From the NCBI GenBank assembly GCA_023717565.1, contig JAMQPI010000310.1, positions 1 through 37,165 on the forward strand: a DNA stretch of 37,165 bases. The letters run 5' to 3'. Source of the stretch: Pyrinomonadaceae bacterium (GTDB taxonomy: Bacteria; Acidobacteriota; Blastocatellia; Pyrinomonadales; Pyrinomonadaceae). The first letter of the stretch is position 1, and each line of letters starts with the position of its first letter. The notes below the pieces were generated by a model that did no database searches, was not told the origin of the DNA, and saw only the letters and a program-made list of their open reading frames with translations. Below are positions 28,868 through 37,165 of the stretch, piece after piece. A program made the position numbers and the translations under genes.

Positions 28868-29260
28868 ATGAAAGTCTTCTTCAAAGCGGCGTTACTGATC
28901 CCCTTATTCTGCTTTGGATATTTGTGCTCCGCGTCACACGTTGGCGATCCGGAATTTCAGGACAAAGTCCAAACGCCTACTCTCTCAGCCCTTCAAGTCA
29001 ATCGAGCTAAGCAATTGTTCACAGAAAAGTGCGTTAGATGCCACGGCGCAGACGGACGCGGCCAAACGGTTGTGGGCGGCATGCTGGACATCCCGGACTT
29101 CACAGACAAAGACTGGTGGAATGATATCGAAGACCAACGCCTCATTGAATCCGTTCGGAATGGAAAGGGCGGTATGCCTAAGTTCGGGAAAAAACTGACC
29201 AGCCAGCAGATCGTCTTGTTAGTTACTTACGTCCGACGATTCGACACATCATCCCGTTAG
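28868..29260 (+). CDS. Secreted monoheme cytochrome c (start 28868; ORF track 28847)
   Basis: MKVFFKAALLIPLFCFGYLCSA signal; CVRCHG heme motif; GGMPKFGKKLTSQQIVLLVTYVR class-I cytochrome c C-terminus. Confidence 0.9.
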   Translation: MKVFFKAALLIPLFCFGYLCSASHVGDPEFQDKVQTPTLSALQVNRAKQLFTEKCVRCHGADGRGQTVVGGMLDIPDFTDKDWWNDIEDQRLIESVRNGKGGMPKFGKKLTSQQIVLLVTYVRRFDTSSR

Positions 29261-29327
29261 ATTTCTTTGCACCCCTACCCTTAGGGCCCCCCGGTGTAAG
29301 TCATCACGGCGAGCCCTACCGCGTGGT

Positions 29328-30041
29328 TCAATTCTGAAAGACTAAGTTATCAACGACGACTGTTCCGGCGACGGGCGTGCAGGGTCCGCAGTACGCAGCC
29401 ACGCTTATGGCCGTGAGCTTTTTGAGAACATCCTTCGTTGCAACTCTGGGTTCTGCCCATTGCGGTTGTACCAAAGATTTGAACGGAACCTTGTAGGTGT
29501 TGAAGCCCGGGCTGACCTTGAAGGTCATTTGGGGATAGCCGTTGGTAACATTGATGCCCTGCCCGCGGCTCATGAACTCGATCCTTAGCGATGTTACGCC
29601 GGTTGCGTAAGCTTGCAGCATCAAATATTTGTAGGCGCTGACATCATCGGCAACTGTTTTTCCGTCCTTGTCGGGCTGACCATGTATCTCCAGTCCGACC
29701 CCGGCCCACTGATTCGGGGCTACTAGTTTGTAATCGAACGAGAGTGCCCTATTTGGACTGTCCTTTGAGGTTCTGACTAGTTCGGGTCCCTTGAAGCTAC
29801 TCTTTAGTGTCGCGTTCTCTTCGTAGGAGGTCACTTGCACAAAACCCCCACGACTGCTGACAGGACGGTTGTCAGTCGCGGTCTCAAAGTCGGCATAGAC
29901 TAATTTGTCGGCCTCCGGGGTTGCGGTCGCAGGATCCTGGAGATACTCAGTTCCAACCGTTGATGTCTGAAGACTCCCATGTACCAGTGCAACTGAGCCC
30001 AGCAAGAGGCAAACAAGGAGAAAGAACTTTAGATAGTTCAT
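29328..30041 (-). CDS. Secreted CBM/CIA30-like jelly-roll protein (start 30041; ORF track 30140)
   Basis: MNYLKFFLLVCLLLGSVALVHG signal; KLVYADFETATDNR...YKYLMLQAYATGVTSLRIEFMSRGQG...VVVDNLVFQN layout of galactose-binding-like domains. Confidence 0.55.
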   Translation of the reverse strand: MNYLKFFLLVCLLLGSVALVHGSLQTSTVGTEYLQDPATATPEADKLVYADFETATDNRPVSSRGGFVQVTSYEENATLKSSFKGPELVRTSKDSPNRALSFDYKLVAPNQWAGVGLEIHGQPDKDGKTVADDVSAYKYLMLQAYATGVTSLRIEFMSRGQGINVTNGYPQMTFKVSPGFNTYKVPFKSLVQPQWAEPRVATKDVLKKLTAISVAAYCGPCTPVAGTVVVDNLVFQN

Positions 30042-30182
30042 CGATTTCCTCCTACCCAAACTGTTTGAATTGACGATTGGACTTAAGTTAGCGTGCGACT
30101 TGAACAAACTTATTCTAGCGATCTTCCTGAGAGTGCACAAGAGTTCCCTTTTTAACTAAGTGATTCCGAGGAATGGTTGAGA

Positions 30183-32390
30183 TCAATTCTCAACCGACGT
30201 TTGAGCAAGATTAAACTTGCTCTCGAGACGAATGTCTCGCGAAGAACTGCCAATCACAATCGTAAACTCACCCTTCTCAGCAACCCAGCCTTTCTTGCCA
30301 GGATCGTAGTAGGCGAAGGCGCTACGTGCGAGCGGAATCGAGACCTGCTGCTTCTCGCCAGGCTTGAGGAGCACTTTGTGAAAGCCCTTCAACTCTTTAG
30401 CGGGCCGGGGCAAACCAGGTTGGGCTTGATTCACATACAACTGCGCCACTTCGGCACCTTCACGCGTGCCTGTGTTTTCAATTTCAAACTCGGCGATTGC
30501 CACCGGTCCGGTTGGATTCTGAGCCTCGGTTAGCTTCAGCGAAGAGTATTTAAAGCTCGTGTAAGAGAGACCGTAACCAAAGGGAAAGAGAGGCTCGATC
30601 TTCTTCGTATCAAACCACCGGTAACCCACCAGGAGCCCTTCAGCGTATACCTCTTGTCCGTTCTTGCCCGGGTAAGCTCCCAGGGCATGGGCCGGCGAGT
30701 CTTCGAGTTTTTTGGGAAAGGTGCAGGGCAACTTACCTGAGGGGTTAACGTCGCCAAACAGAACTCTGGCCAGCGCATTTCCGCCTTCCATTCCGGGATA
30801 CCAGGCCAGCATTAAGGCAGGAACTTTCGCAAGCCATGGCCCCATTTCCATTGGCCCGCCGCCAAGGAAGATGACGATTGTGCGGGGGTTTGCCTCGACC
30901 ACGCGTTGGATCAGATCATCCTGTCCGTAAGGAAGTTTCATGTCCTTGCGGTCGGAGGCCTCGGCGTCGAAGAACTTTGAATGATTGAGTCCGCCGATGA
31001 TTATCGCAACGTCCGCCTGGCTGGCCGCGCGCACGGCCCTTTCCAAGAGATCAGGATCAGGTTCTGCCCGGTAGCCGGTTGAGTAGGTGACGTTCACACG
31101 CTGACCGGCGCGCCTCACAATTCCTTCCAGAGGTGTGATCTCATAAAAGGTCTTGATCCTGGCACTGCCACCGCCGTAGGCCTGGAGTTGCACGGCATTC
31201 TCGCCAATAACAGCAACTGACTTGATCTTTGCTTCATCGAGAGGAAGCACGTTACCCTCGTTCTTGAGCAAGACCATTCCTTCTTCAGCGACGCGTCGAG
31301 CTGTTTCCTGATGCGCTTTGGTATTGATCGCTCCGGGACCTCGCCCGTTGAGAGCGCCTATCGCGATCATCTGCCTGAGGTTTCGTCGCACTTTATCGTC
31401 CAGAATCGACATCTGGAATTCGCCTTTGCTCAGTCCTTCGCGAAATGGCCCAGCCAGATAGAAGTTATCGTAGGGTTTCTCCGTACCCATCTCGAGATCG
31501 AGCCCGTTCAATACCGCTTCCCGAGTGTCGTGGGTTCCGTCCCAATCGGACATTACCAGTCCCTTGAACCCCCACTCCTCCTTCAGAACCTTGTTGAGCA
31601 GGTAGTTGTTGTGGCAGGCGTGTTCGCCGCGAAACTTGTTGTAGGCGCCCATGACACTCAGCACTCCGGCGTCCTGAACCGCCGCTTTGAAAGCCGGCAG
31701 GTAGATCTCGCGCAGAGTCCTTTCGTCCATCTCTACATTGATCGTGCCCCGCTCCCATTCCTGATTGTTGCCGGCAAAGTGTTTGACGCAGGAAGCAACC
31801 TGATGCGACTGCACGCCGCGAATGTACTCAACCGCCATCAGCGACGTTAGCAGCGGATCTTCCCCCCAATACTCAAAGTTGCGTCCGTTCAAAGGGGTGC
31901 GCATTATGTTTACACCAGGGCCTAGCATGATCTGTTTGTCGCGTTTCAGGGCCTCTTCGCCGATTACGTCGCCATACGCGCGGGAGAGTGCCGGGTTAAA
32001 GCTCGCCGAAAGTCCGATCAAGGCCGGCATCCACGAAGCGAAGTCATCAGTGCGACCGGCAGGCTTCCAGGTATCCGGCCCGACGTCCTCTCGTACGCCG
32101 TGTGGTCCATCCGAGAGCCACCGGCGGGGAATACCCAGGCGGGGGATCGCGGCAGTGGTAAATTTCGAGTCGGCATGTACCAGGGACAGCTTCTCCTCGA
32201 GTGTGAGACGTGACAGCAAATCGTCAACGCGCTGTTCCAATGGTTTAGCCGGGTCGAGATACAAGGCTTTCTCCTGCGCGCGATGTGAGCTCGTTGACAT
32301 GGCCAGCGCCGCAACTACGACTGTTGACGCGAGCAGGAAGCGGAGTCCGAAAATATTTACAGATCTCACACCGCAGTTTCTTGGTTTCAT
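30183..32390 (-). CDS. Glycoside hydrolase family 3 (beta-glucosidase-like); start 32390
   Basis: KHFAGNNQEWERGTINVEMDERTLREIYLPAFKAAVQ; GLVMSDWDGTHD nucleophile; fibronectin-III-like C-terminus; MKPRNCGVRSVNIFGLRFLLASTVVVAAL signal. Confidence 0.95.
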   Translation of the reverse strand: MKPRNCGVRSVNIFGLRFLLASTVVVAALAMSTSSHRAQEKALYLDPAKPLEQRVDDLLSRLTLEEKLSLVHADSKFTTAAIPRLGIPRRWLSDGPHGVREDVGPDTWKPAGRTDDFASWMPALIGLSASFNPALSRAYGDVIGEEALKRDKQIMLGPGVNIMRTPLNGRNFEYWGEDPLLTSLMAVEYIRGVQSHQVASCVKHFAGNNQEWERGTINVEMDERTLREIYLPAFKAAVQDAGVLSVMGAYNKFRGEHACHNNYLLNKVLKEEWGFKGLVMSDWDGTHDTREAVLNGLDLEMGTEKPYDNFYLAGPFREGLSKGEFQMSILDDKVRRNLRQMIAIGALNGRGPGAINTKAHQETARRVAEEGMVLLKNEGNVLPLDEAKIKSVAVIGENAVQLQAYGGGSARIKTFYEITPLEGIVRRAGQRVNVTYSTGYRAEPDPDLLERAVRAASQADVAIIIGGLNHSKFFDAEASDRKDMKLPYGQDDLIQRVVEANPRTIVIFLGGGPMEMGPWLAKVPALMLAWYPGMEGGNALARVLFGDVNPSGKLPCTFPKKLEDSPAHALGAYPGKNGQEVYAEGLLVGYRWFDTKKIEPLFPFGYGLSYTSFKYSSLKLTEAQNPTGPVAIAEFEIENTGTREGAEVAQLYVNQAQPGLPRPAKELKGFHKVLLKPGEKQQVSIPLARSAFAYYDPGKKGWVAEKGEFTIVIGSSSRDIRLESKFNLAQTSVEN

Positions 32391-32471
32391 ATTCAATCCC
32401 AGTTCCTCAAGTATGGTTTCAGCTCTGCTTATCAGTTTCCTTCTGCATGAAGGGCGTACTCTGTTTTGCGG

Positions 32472-32485
32472 GCGCAAATTTGCGC
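32472..32485. promoter_or_regulatory. Perfect 14-bp palindrome upstream of GH3
   Basis: gcgcaaatttgcgc, 82 nt before the GH3 ATG. Confidence 0.4.
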
Positions 32486-32560
32486 GGGATGATACCGATA
32501 AATGTGACGGGCGGCAATGACCCTCCAGTTTGCATTGCGGCTTTTGTCTAATTTGAACCC

Positions 32561-32636
32561 ATATCGATGCTACGGCTTTTTTTAGAACTCATATCGATGC
32601 TACGGCTTGTTGGTACTCATATCGATGCTACGGCTT
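32561..32636. repeat. Three direct copies of an 18-bp repeat (atatcgatgctacggctt)
   Basis: Identical copies at 32561-32578, 32591-32608 and 32619-32636; start-to-start spacing 30 and 28 bp. Confidence 0.95.
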
Positions 32637-32880
32637 TGCCGCCCGATGTGAGGCCGTGGCTTGCCCCGCCGGATAGCTGCTAGAAAGATTTGGGCTATGT
32701 CCCTCGCTCGGGCTCCCCCCCCCTTTGCGTAGGGATATAGTGGGATGCAGCGAGATGGTGCTAAAGCGAACGAGGCAAACCGCAGAATCAGAGGCCCGAG
32801 ACCGAACCAGGGCACAGCCCAAAGGTTTCTAGCAGCTATCCGGCGGAGCAAGCCTCCGCCTCACATCAGGCGGCAAAGCC
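32632..32880. mobile_element. 249-bp MITE-like element with long imperfect inverted arms
   Basis: Left arm 32632-32703 and right arm 32810-32880 are near-perfect reverse complements (ggctttgccgcc-gatgtgaggc...ccgccggatagctgctagaaa...tttgggct). No coding capacity. Confidence 0.7.
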
Positions 32881-32937
32881 TTACCGCTGCCTGAGAGGTT
32901 CTCTGCTCCGGAGGAATCTCAGCGAGAGATTTCTTGT

Positions 32938-34314
32938 TTACTTCGCCTCGACGACCGCGTCCATCTCCAGCGCGTCTTCGCCAAGGAACGCGCGCCGTCT
33001 TTCACGGAGAGTGAGCAGGATGTGGAGAGCCAGCATCAAGACAGACGCCGCTATTATGGCCACCAATCCAGCTCGCAAGTTGCCAGCATCGCCGCCCACC
33101 GCGCTGGAGACATAGCCGACCGCCGGCGGAATTACCAGGAGCCCGGCGAAGCCAACTCCCATCACCAGACTCATTGCGGTGCCGGCCATCCGGGGCATCA
33201 TTACCGAGGCCAGTCCAACCGACGTAGGAAAGATCGGCCCCATACCAAAGCCAGCGGCAATTAACCCCAGACGCACGGTACCCGCGTTACTCGCAGTAAG
33301 CGCAATGCTCAATGAGACGGTGGTCAGTAACGAGCCTGCCGTTATCAAGAGAAAACTATTCACGCGGAGTACCGCGAGAACAAAGCTCGAAACCAAACGA
33401 CCTAAGAGCAGCGCTATGGCAAACAAGGTAAGGGTCCGAAACGAATAGCCAGCTACAGCAATGCCCAACGGATCAGTTTCGAAGAACTTGCTGAGCGACT
33501 CGGGTGAGACTCGCGCAAGCTCCTGCAACTGCGTAGCGCTTATCCCCTGGCTGGCGAGGATTTGCTCATCACGCTGCATGAAGGTCACTACCCACTTACC
33601 GACCGACACCTCCGCACCGACATACATAAACAGCCCGAGCGCCAGCAACAAGAACGAAGGATTGCGAAACAGGCCCGCCGCTCCGCCCATCGTCGATGAC
33701 CCGGAATGCATTGGCGCAGGGAACCGCGGCACCAGCACGAACAGAAACAAAACCACGGTCATAGCCCCCAGAGCCGAGAAGATCAGGCCCAATCCTCCGC
33801 GCTGCTGCAATCCCTGCACAACCAACGGCAACGCCGCCAGTCCCAGGCCAAAGCAAATGTCTAACAAGTTAAGCGCGGCATTGCGCCAGGCTGGAGCCAC
33901 ATCAACGACCAGCGCGTGCCCCGAGGCAACAATAGCATTTGCACCCATTCCAAGCGCCAGTGAACAAGCAAAGACTAGTGGCAGCGCCGCCCCCGCCTGC
34001 ACTTTTGTCACTGTCAGTGCAAAACCGCCCATTGAAAGGATAACCACAGCGGCGCCAACCGCGAGCGCGAACTTCTTTCCCAGGCGGTCGATAATGGGCC
34101 CGCTGACCAGGTACGCCAACACTGCGCCAATCGCATTAATAAGTAAGAAAGTGCCGACCGCACTGTCGTTGGGTAGAAACTGGTTACGTTCGAGCGTGGG
34201 GAGTACCGAACCGGGCAGCGCCGCGAGCAGTCCGTAGACAAAGATGCCGAAGAAGGCAATAAACATTAACATCAGTTCGTGCCCTCCGAACGATCTCTTT
34301 TGTTGTGTGCTCAA
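32938..34314 (-). CDS. MFS transporter, sugar-permease-like
   Basis: About 12 hydrophobic segments; GPIIDRLGKKFALAVGA MFS loop motif; FGMGPIFPTSVGLASVMMPRMAGTAMSLVMG. Confidence 0.85.
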   Translation of the reverse strand: MSTQQKRSFGGHELMLMFIAFFGIFVYGLLAALPGSVLPTLERNQFLPNDSAVGTFLLINAIGAVLAYLVSGPIIDRLGKKFALAVGAAVVILSMGGFALTVTKVQAGAALPLVFACSLALGMGANAIVASGHALVVDVAPAWRNAALNLLDICFGLGLAALPLVVQGLQQRGGLGLIFSALGAMTVVLFLFVLVPRFPAPMHSGSSTMGGAAGLFRNPSFLLLALGLFMYVGAEVSVGKWVVTFMQRDEQILASQGISATQLQELARVSPESLSKFFETDPLGIAVAGYSFRTLTLFAIALLLGRLVSSFVLAVLRVNSFLLITAGSLLTTVSLSIALTASNAGTVRLGLIAAGFGMGPIFPTSVGLASVMMPRMAGTAMSLVMGVGFAGLLVIPPAVGYVSSAVGGDAGNLRAGLVAIIAASVLMLALHILLTLRERRRAFLGEDALEMDAVVEAK

Positions 34315-34443
34315 TCAGGTCACCTTCACTTTCCATCGGATTCTGTAAGGCAGGGGTCAGTCGAAAAGCTCACGCTTTGGCCGGCGCATCATAAACGAGG
34401 AAGCTAAAGGTTGGAACTAAAATCGGTTTGGCTGCACTCGCGC

Positions 34444-35382
34444 TCAAACAGTAACGGAACGCTTCCGATCATCGGATCCAATTTGTGCGTTCCCTTCACT
34501 AACATGCGGGTTCGACTTCCGGCCACTGAATAACACCCAAACCAGTAGCCAGCCGAAGAGAAAATTCGAAGTTGCCGTTTCTAACAGATGCGCCATCCGC
34601 ACTTCTGCCGGCATAAACGGATTGGGAATTAGCAATAGAGAGTTCATTACTACCGCGAACAGCAGCCCAACCACCAATCCAGTCTCCCACCAACGACCTC
34701 TCATCATTCGTATGACCAGCACCGCCAAAGCCGTCCACAGCATGGCCCGCACAACCTGGAGCGGCACCAGCCAGGGCGTGTCCCTGAGCACGCTAGCCAT
34801 CTGTATCAAGAAACTTCCCGGATCGCTGCCGCCGTAATAAGCGCGCACCGCTGGACTCTGCCAGGCGATGAAGTAGCCGAAGGAGAAATATATGACGACG
34901 TAGGCGATGGCAATCACTGCGAGCTTCCAGGCCCATTCGCGGAGAGGCAGGTTCAAGCGTGAGCTACCTTCTTCTTCCCCCCGGTTATGCTTTCTTTTTC
35001 CCAGCACCAGCACAGCCAGCGGCGAGAAGAGTGCCGCCGTTATCCCTCCCGCCAGCAAGATGCGCGGCAACATGCCCGGAGGCAAACGAGTCAGGAAGTA
35101 GGCGGTCTCGATCTGGGGCATGAACGTCGAGATGCCGAAAAATATGAGGAAGACCGCTCCAATCAGTTTCCAGCCTGCCCAACGGGATCGAACTATGACG
35201 TAAGTCAACAGAACCGTATTCAGGCAGCTGACAACAAAGAGCGCAAATGCCGGATTAACTTCGCCAGGTGCGGGTTGCTCAACGGGCAACTGAAACACTG
35301 CGGCTGAGACGGCCGAAAAGCAAATGAAATAAAGGAACACCAGCACAATGAGCTTAACGAGGAATATGAGACTACTTTTCAT
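34444..35382 (-). CDS. Polytopic membrane protein of unknown function
   Basis: Roughly eight hydrophobic segments over 312 aa; no family recognised. Confidence 0.7.
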   Translation of the reverse strand: MKSSLIFLVKLIVLVFLYFICFSAVSAAVFQLPVEQPAPGEVNPAFALFVVSCLNTVLLTYVIVRSRWAGWKLIGAVFLIFFGISTFMPQIETAYFLTRLPPGMLPRILLAGGITAALFSPLAVLVLGKRKHNRGEEEGSSRLNLPLREWAWKLAVIAIAYVVIYFSFGYFIAWQSPAVRAYYGGSDPGSFLIQMASVLRDTPWLVPLQVVRAMLWTALAVLVIRMMRGRWWETGLVVGLLFAVVMNSLLLIPNPFMPAEVRMAHLLETATSNFLFGWLLVWVLFSGRKSNPHVSEGNAQIGSDDRKRSVTV

Positions 35383-35494
35383 ATCTCTTATCTCACTTTG
35401 TTTTTGACGATTGGTGCTCTTCAGCAGAGCTTCGCTCGGAACTGCTGAAGAGTACGTGGCGCCCGACTGATTCGTTCGCGCTAATATTTTTCAA

Positions 35495-35522
35495 TTGCAT
35501 TTCAGCGGTACGTTCGTATAAA
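35495..35522 (+). promoter_or_regulatory. Candidate sigma70-type promoter directly abutting a start codon
   Basis: TTGCAT (35495-35500), 16-nt spacer, TATAAA (35517-35522), ATG at 35532. Confidence 0.45.
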
Positions 35523-35531
35523 AGCTGATTC

Positions 35532-37058
35532 ATGAAAATCTATAACCTCCTTGCAGTCGTAGCGTTCGTTACCTTGTATATGTCGTTACCCGGCAATCCA
35601 TCGCTTTCGCCGCAGGAACCGTTGGGCGTGTTTGCCGGACACGACGATGTCGGCAATCCCGCTAAGTCCGGCGCCGCGACCTATGACCCAGAGAAGCAGC
35701 AATACGCGATCGAAGGTGCCGGCACCAACATGTGGTTGGGCCGCGATGAATTTCAGTTCGCCTGGCGAAAATTGAAAGGGAACTTCATCCTGACCACCAA
35801 GGCTGAGTTCATCGGCAAGGGCGTGGAGGAACACCGAAAGATAGGATGGAACGTACGCTCCAGTCTGGATCCAGATTCTCCGCACGTCACGGCAGTGGTG
35901 CACGGCGATGGCCTCACATCGCTGCAGTTCCGCCGAACCAAAGGAGCTATCACAGAACAAGTGATATCACCGCTCAAAGCCGCCGATATCATTCAGCTGG
36001 AGAGAAGAGGAAGCGTCTTTATTATGTCCGTGGCTCGGTTTGGCGATCCGTTTGTCACCGAACAAATTGCCGACATAGCGTTGGGCGATGAAGTGATCGC
36101 CGGCCTCTTTGTCTGCTCGCACAATAAGGACGTGGTCGAGAAGGCCGTGTTTCGCGATGTGCGCATTACCGTGCCGGCAAGTGACACCTTTGTTCCCTAC
36201 CGGGATTACATCGGCAGTAGCCTCGAAGTTATGGATGTAGCCACCGGAAGCCGCCGAATCCTCCACACGTCGCCGGATTCTTTACAGGCGCCTAACTGGA
36301 CCAACGATGGCAAGGCATTGATCTACAACAGCAAGGGTCGTCTATACCGTTTCGAACTGGGCGGTAAAAAGCCCGTGGTCCCGGTAGAAATCAACACCGA
36401 TTTTGCCACCAACAATAATAACGATCATGTGCTTTCTTTCGATGGCAAGATGCTGGCGATCAGCCATCACGTCAGGGAAGAAGAAAACAGATCCAACGTC
36501 TTTGTCGTTCCGGTTCAAGGAGGCAAGCCCAGAAGGATAACCTCGAAAGGACCTTCCTATCTTCATGGGTGGTCGCCGGACGCGAAGTTCCTGATTTACA
36601 CCGGACAACGTGACGGAGAGTTAGACATCTACAAAATACCGGTTGCCGGAGGTGAGGAGGTTGCCCTGACCAGCGCCAAGGGCGTCGATGATGGACCGGA
36701 GTATACCCCTGATGGAAAGTATATTTACTTTAACTCAACGCGTAGCGGCAAGATGCAGATCTGGCGTATGAAACCTGATGGAACCAATCAGGAGCAGGTG
36801 ACCAATGATGAATTCAACAACTGGTTCCCGCATATCTCTCCGGATGGGAAGTCAATCGTGATCTTGTCCTTTCCCAAAGACATAGATCCCGCCGATCACC
36901 CATTCTACAAGCACGTCTACATTCGCGTGATGCCGCTTGCAGGGGGAGTTCCGAAGGTGATCGCCTACCTGTACGGCGGCCAGGGTACGATCAACGTTCC
37001 CTCCTGGTCACCCGACAGCAAAAGGATCGCGTTCGTTAGCAATACGGATCGATGGTGA
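35532..37058 (+). CDS. TolB-like/PD40 beta-propeller protein with N-terminal DUF1349/LamG-like domain
   Basis: FAWRKLKGNFILTTKAEFIGKGVEEHRKIGWNVRSSLDPDSPHVTAVVHGDGLTSLQFRR; repeated PD40 motifs (GWSPDAKFLIYTGQRDGELDIYKIPVAGGEE; YTPDGKYIYFNSTRSGKMQIWRMKPDGTN). Confidence 0.88.
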   Translation: MKIYNLLAVVAFVTLYMSLPGNPSLSPQEPLGVFAGHDDVGNPAKSGAATYDPEKQQYAIEGAGTNMWLGRDEFQFAWRKLKGNFILTTKAEFIGKGVEEHRKIGWNVRSSLDPDSPHVTAVVHGDGLTSLQFRRTKGAITEQVISPLKAADIIQLERRGSVFIMSVARFGDPFVTEQIADIALGDEVIAGLFVCSHNKDVVEKAVFRDVRITVPASDTFVPYRDYIGSSLEVMDVATGSRRILHTSPDSLQAPNWTNDGKALIYNSKGRLYRFELGGKKPVVPVEINTDFATNNNNDHVLSFDGKMLAISHHVREEENRSNVFVVPVQGGKPRRITSKGPSYLHGWSPDAKFLIYTGQRDGELDIYKIPVAGGEEVALTSAKGVDDGPEYTPDGKYIYFNSTRSGKMQIWRMKPDGTNQEQVTNDEFNNWFPHISPDGKSIVILSFPKDIDPADHPFYKHVYIRVMPLAGGVPKVIAYLYGGQGTINVPSWSPDSKRIAFVSNTDRW

Positions 37059-37066
37059 GGGGGTTT

Positions 37067-37081
37067 CACCCTGTAAGGGTG
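37067..37081. terminator. Short hairpin just after the propeller gene
   Basis: caccct-gta-agggtg, 6-bp stem, 9 nt after the stop codon; no clear T tract. Confidence 0.3.
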
Positions 37082-37165
37082 AGATGTTTATAGCCCCGGA
37101 CGCCCAACCCCAGATCCATCGCCGTTGGGAGGGGCGGAACTCAACTTGACAGATTCTCATCAAGC

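Noticed and set aside
32561-32636. CRISPR array
   Set aside because: Only three 18-bp copies with 10-12 bp between them; too short for repeats and spacers, and no cas genes in the window.
33461-34237. 258-aa plus-strand ORF
   Set aside because: Antisense to the MFS gene; low-complexity Ser/Pro/Asn/Thr composition typical of the reverse strand of a hydrophobic gene.
9674-34314. Defence island or biosynthetic gene cluster
   Set aside because: No nuclease, methylase, toxin-antitoxin, NRPS/PKS or RiPP genes were found; the content is carbohydrate and surface/redox proteins.

Overview
The window looks like a chromosomal segment from an Acidobacteriota-type bacterium. That placement is inferred from the gene families present (TIGR03436-like VWFA protein, Oar-like TonB receptor, CRTAC1/ASPIC-UnbV protein, PEP-CTERM proteins) and was not tested. 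The left end carries purA (5' truncated by the window), a tRNA-Lys(TTT), a remnant of what I think is a phospholipase-D-like gene, a Tat-exported Gfo/Idh/MocA oxidoreductase, a secreted lipase-like protein with a PEP-CTERM partner, a second PEP-CTERM protein and a Tat-exported PhoX/DUF839 protein. From about 9.7 to 34.3 kb lies a carbohydrate-utilisation-like locus without SusD. It contains GH97, a XylF-like sugar-binding lipoprotein, an FG-GAP/ASPIC (CRTAC1) protein, a seven-CXXCH cytochrome, three TPR proteins, a VWFA protein, a giant TonB-dependent receptor, GH2, a monoheme cytochrome c, a CBM-like secreted protein, GH3 and an MFS transporter. The right end holds a membrane protein and a TolB/PD40 propeller protein. 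The most unusual points are: the single-strand TPR-TPR-heptaheme-CRTAC1-XylF-GH97 gene run; a 249-bp element with ~70-bp inverted arms next to a triple 18-bp repeat; a 38-bp inverted repeat between purA and tRNA-Lys that may supply the tRNA promoter -35 box; and several palindromes or hairpins upstream of locus genes. No CRISPR array, rRNA, transposase or recognisable defence system was seen.
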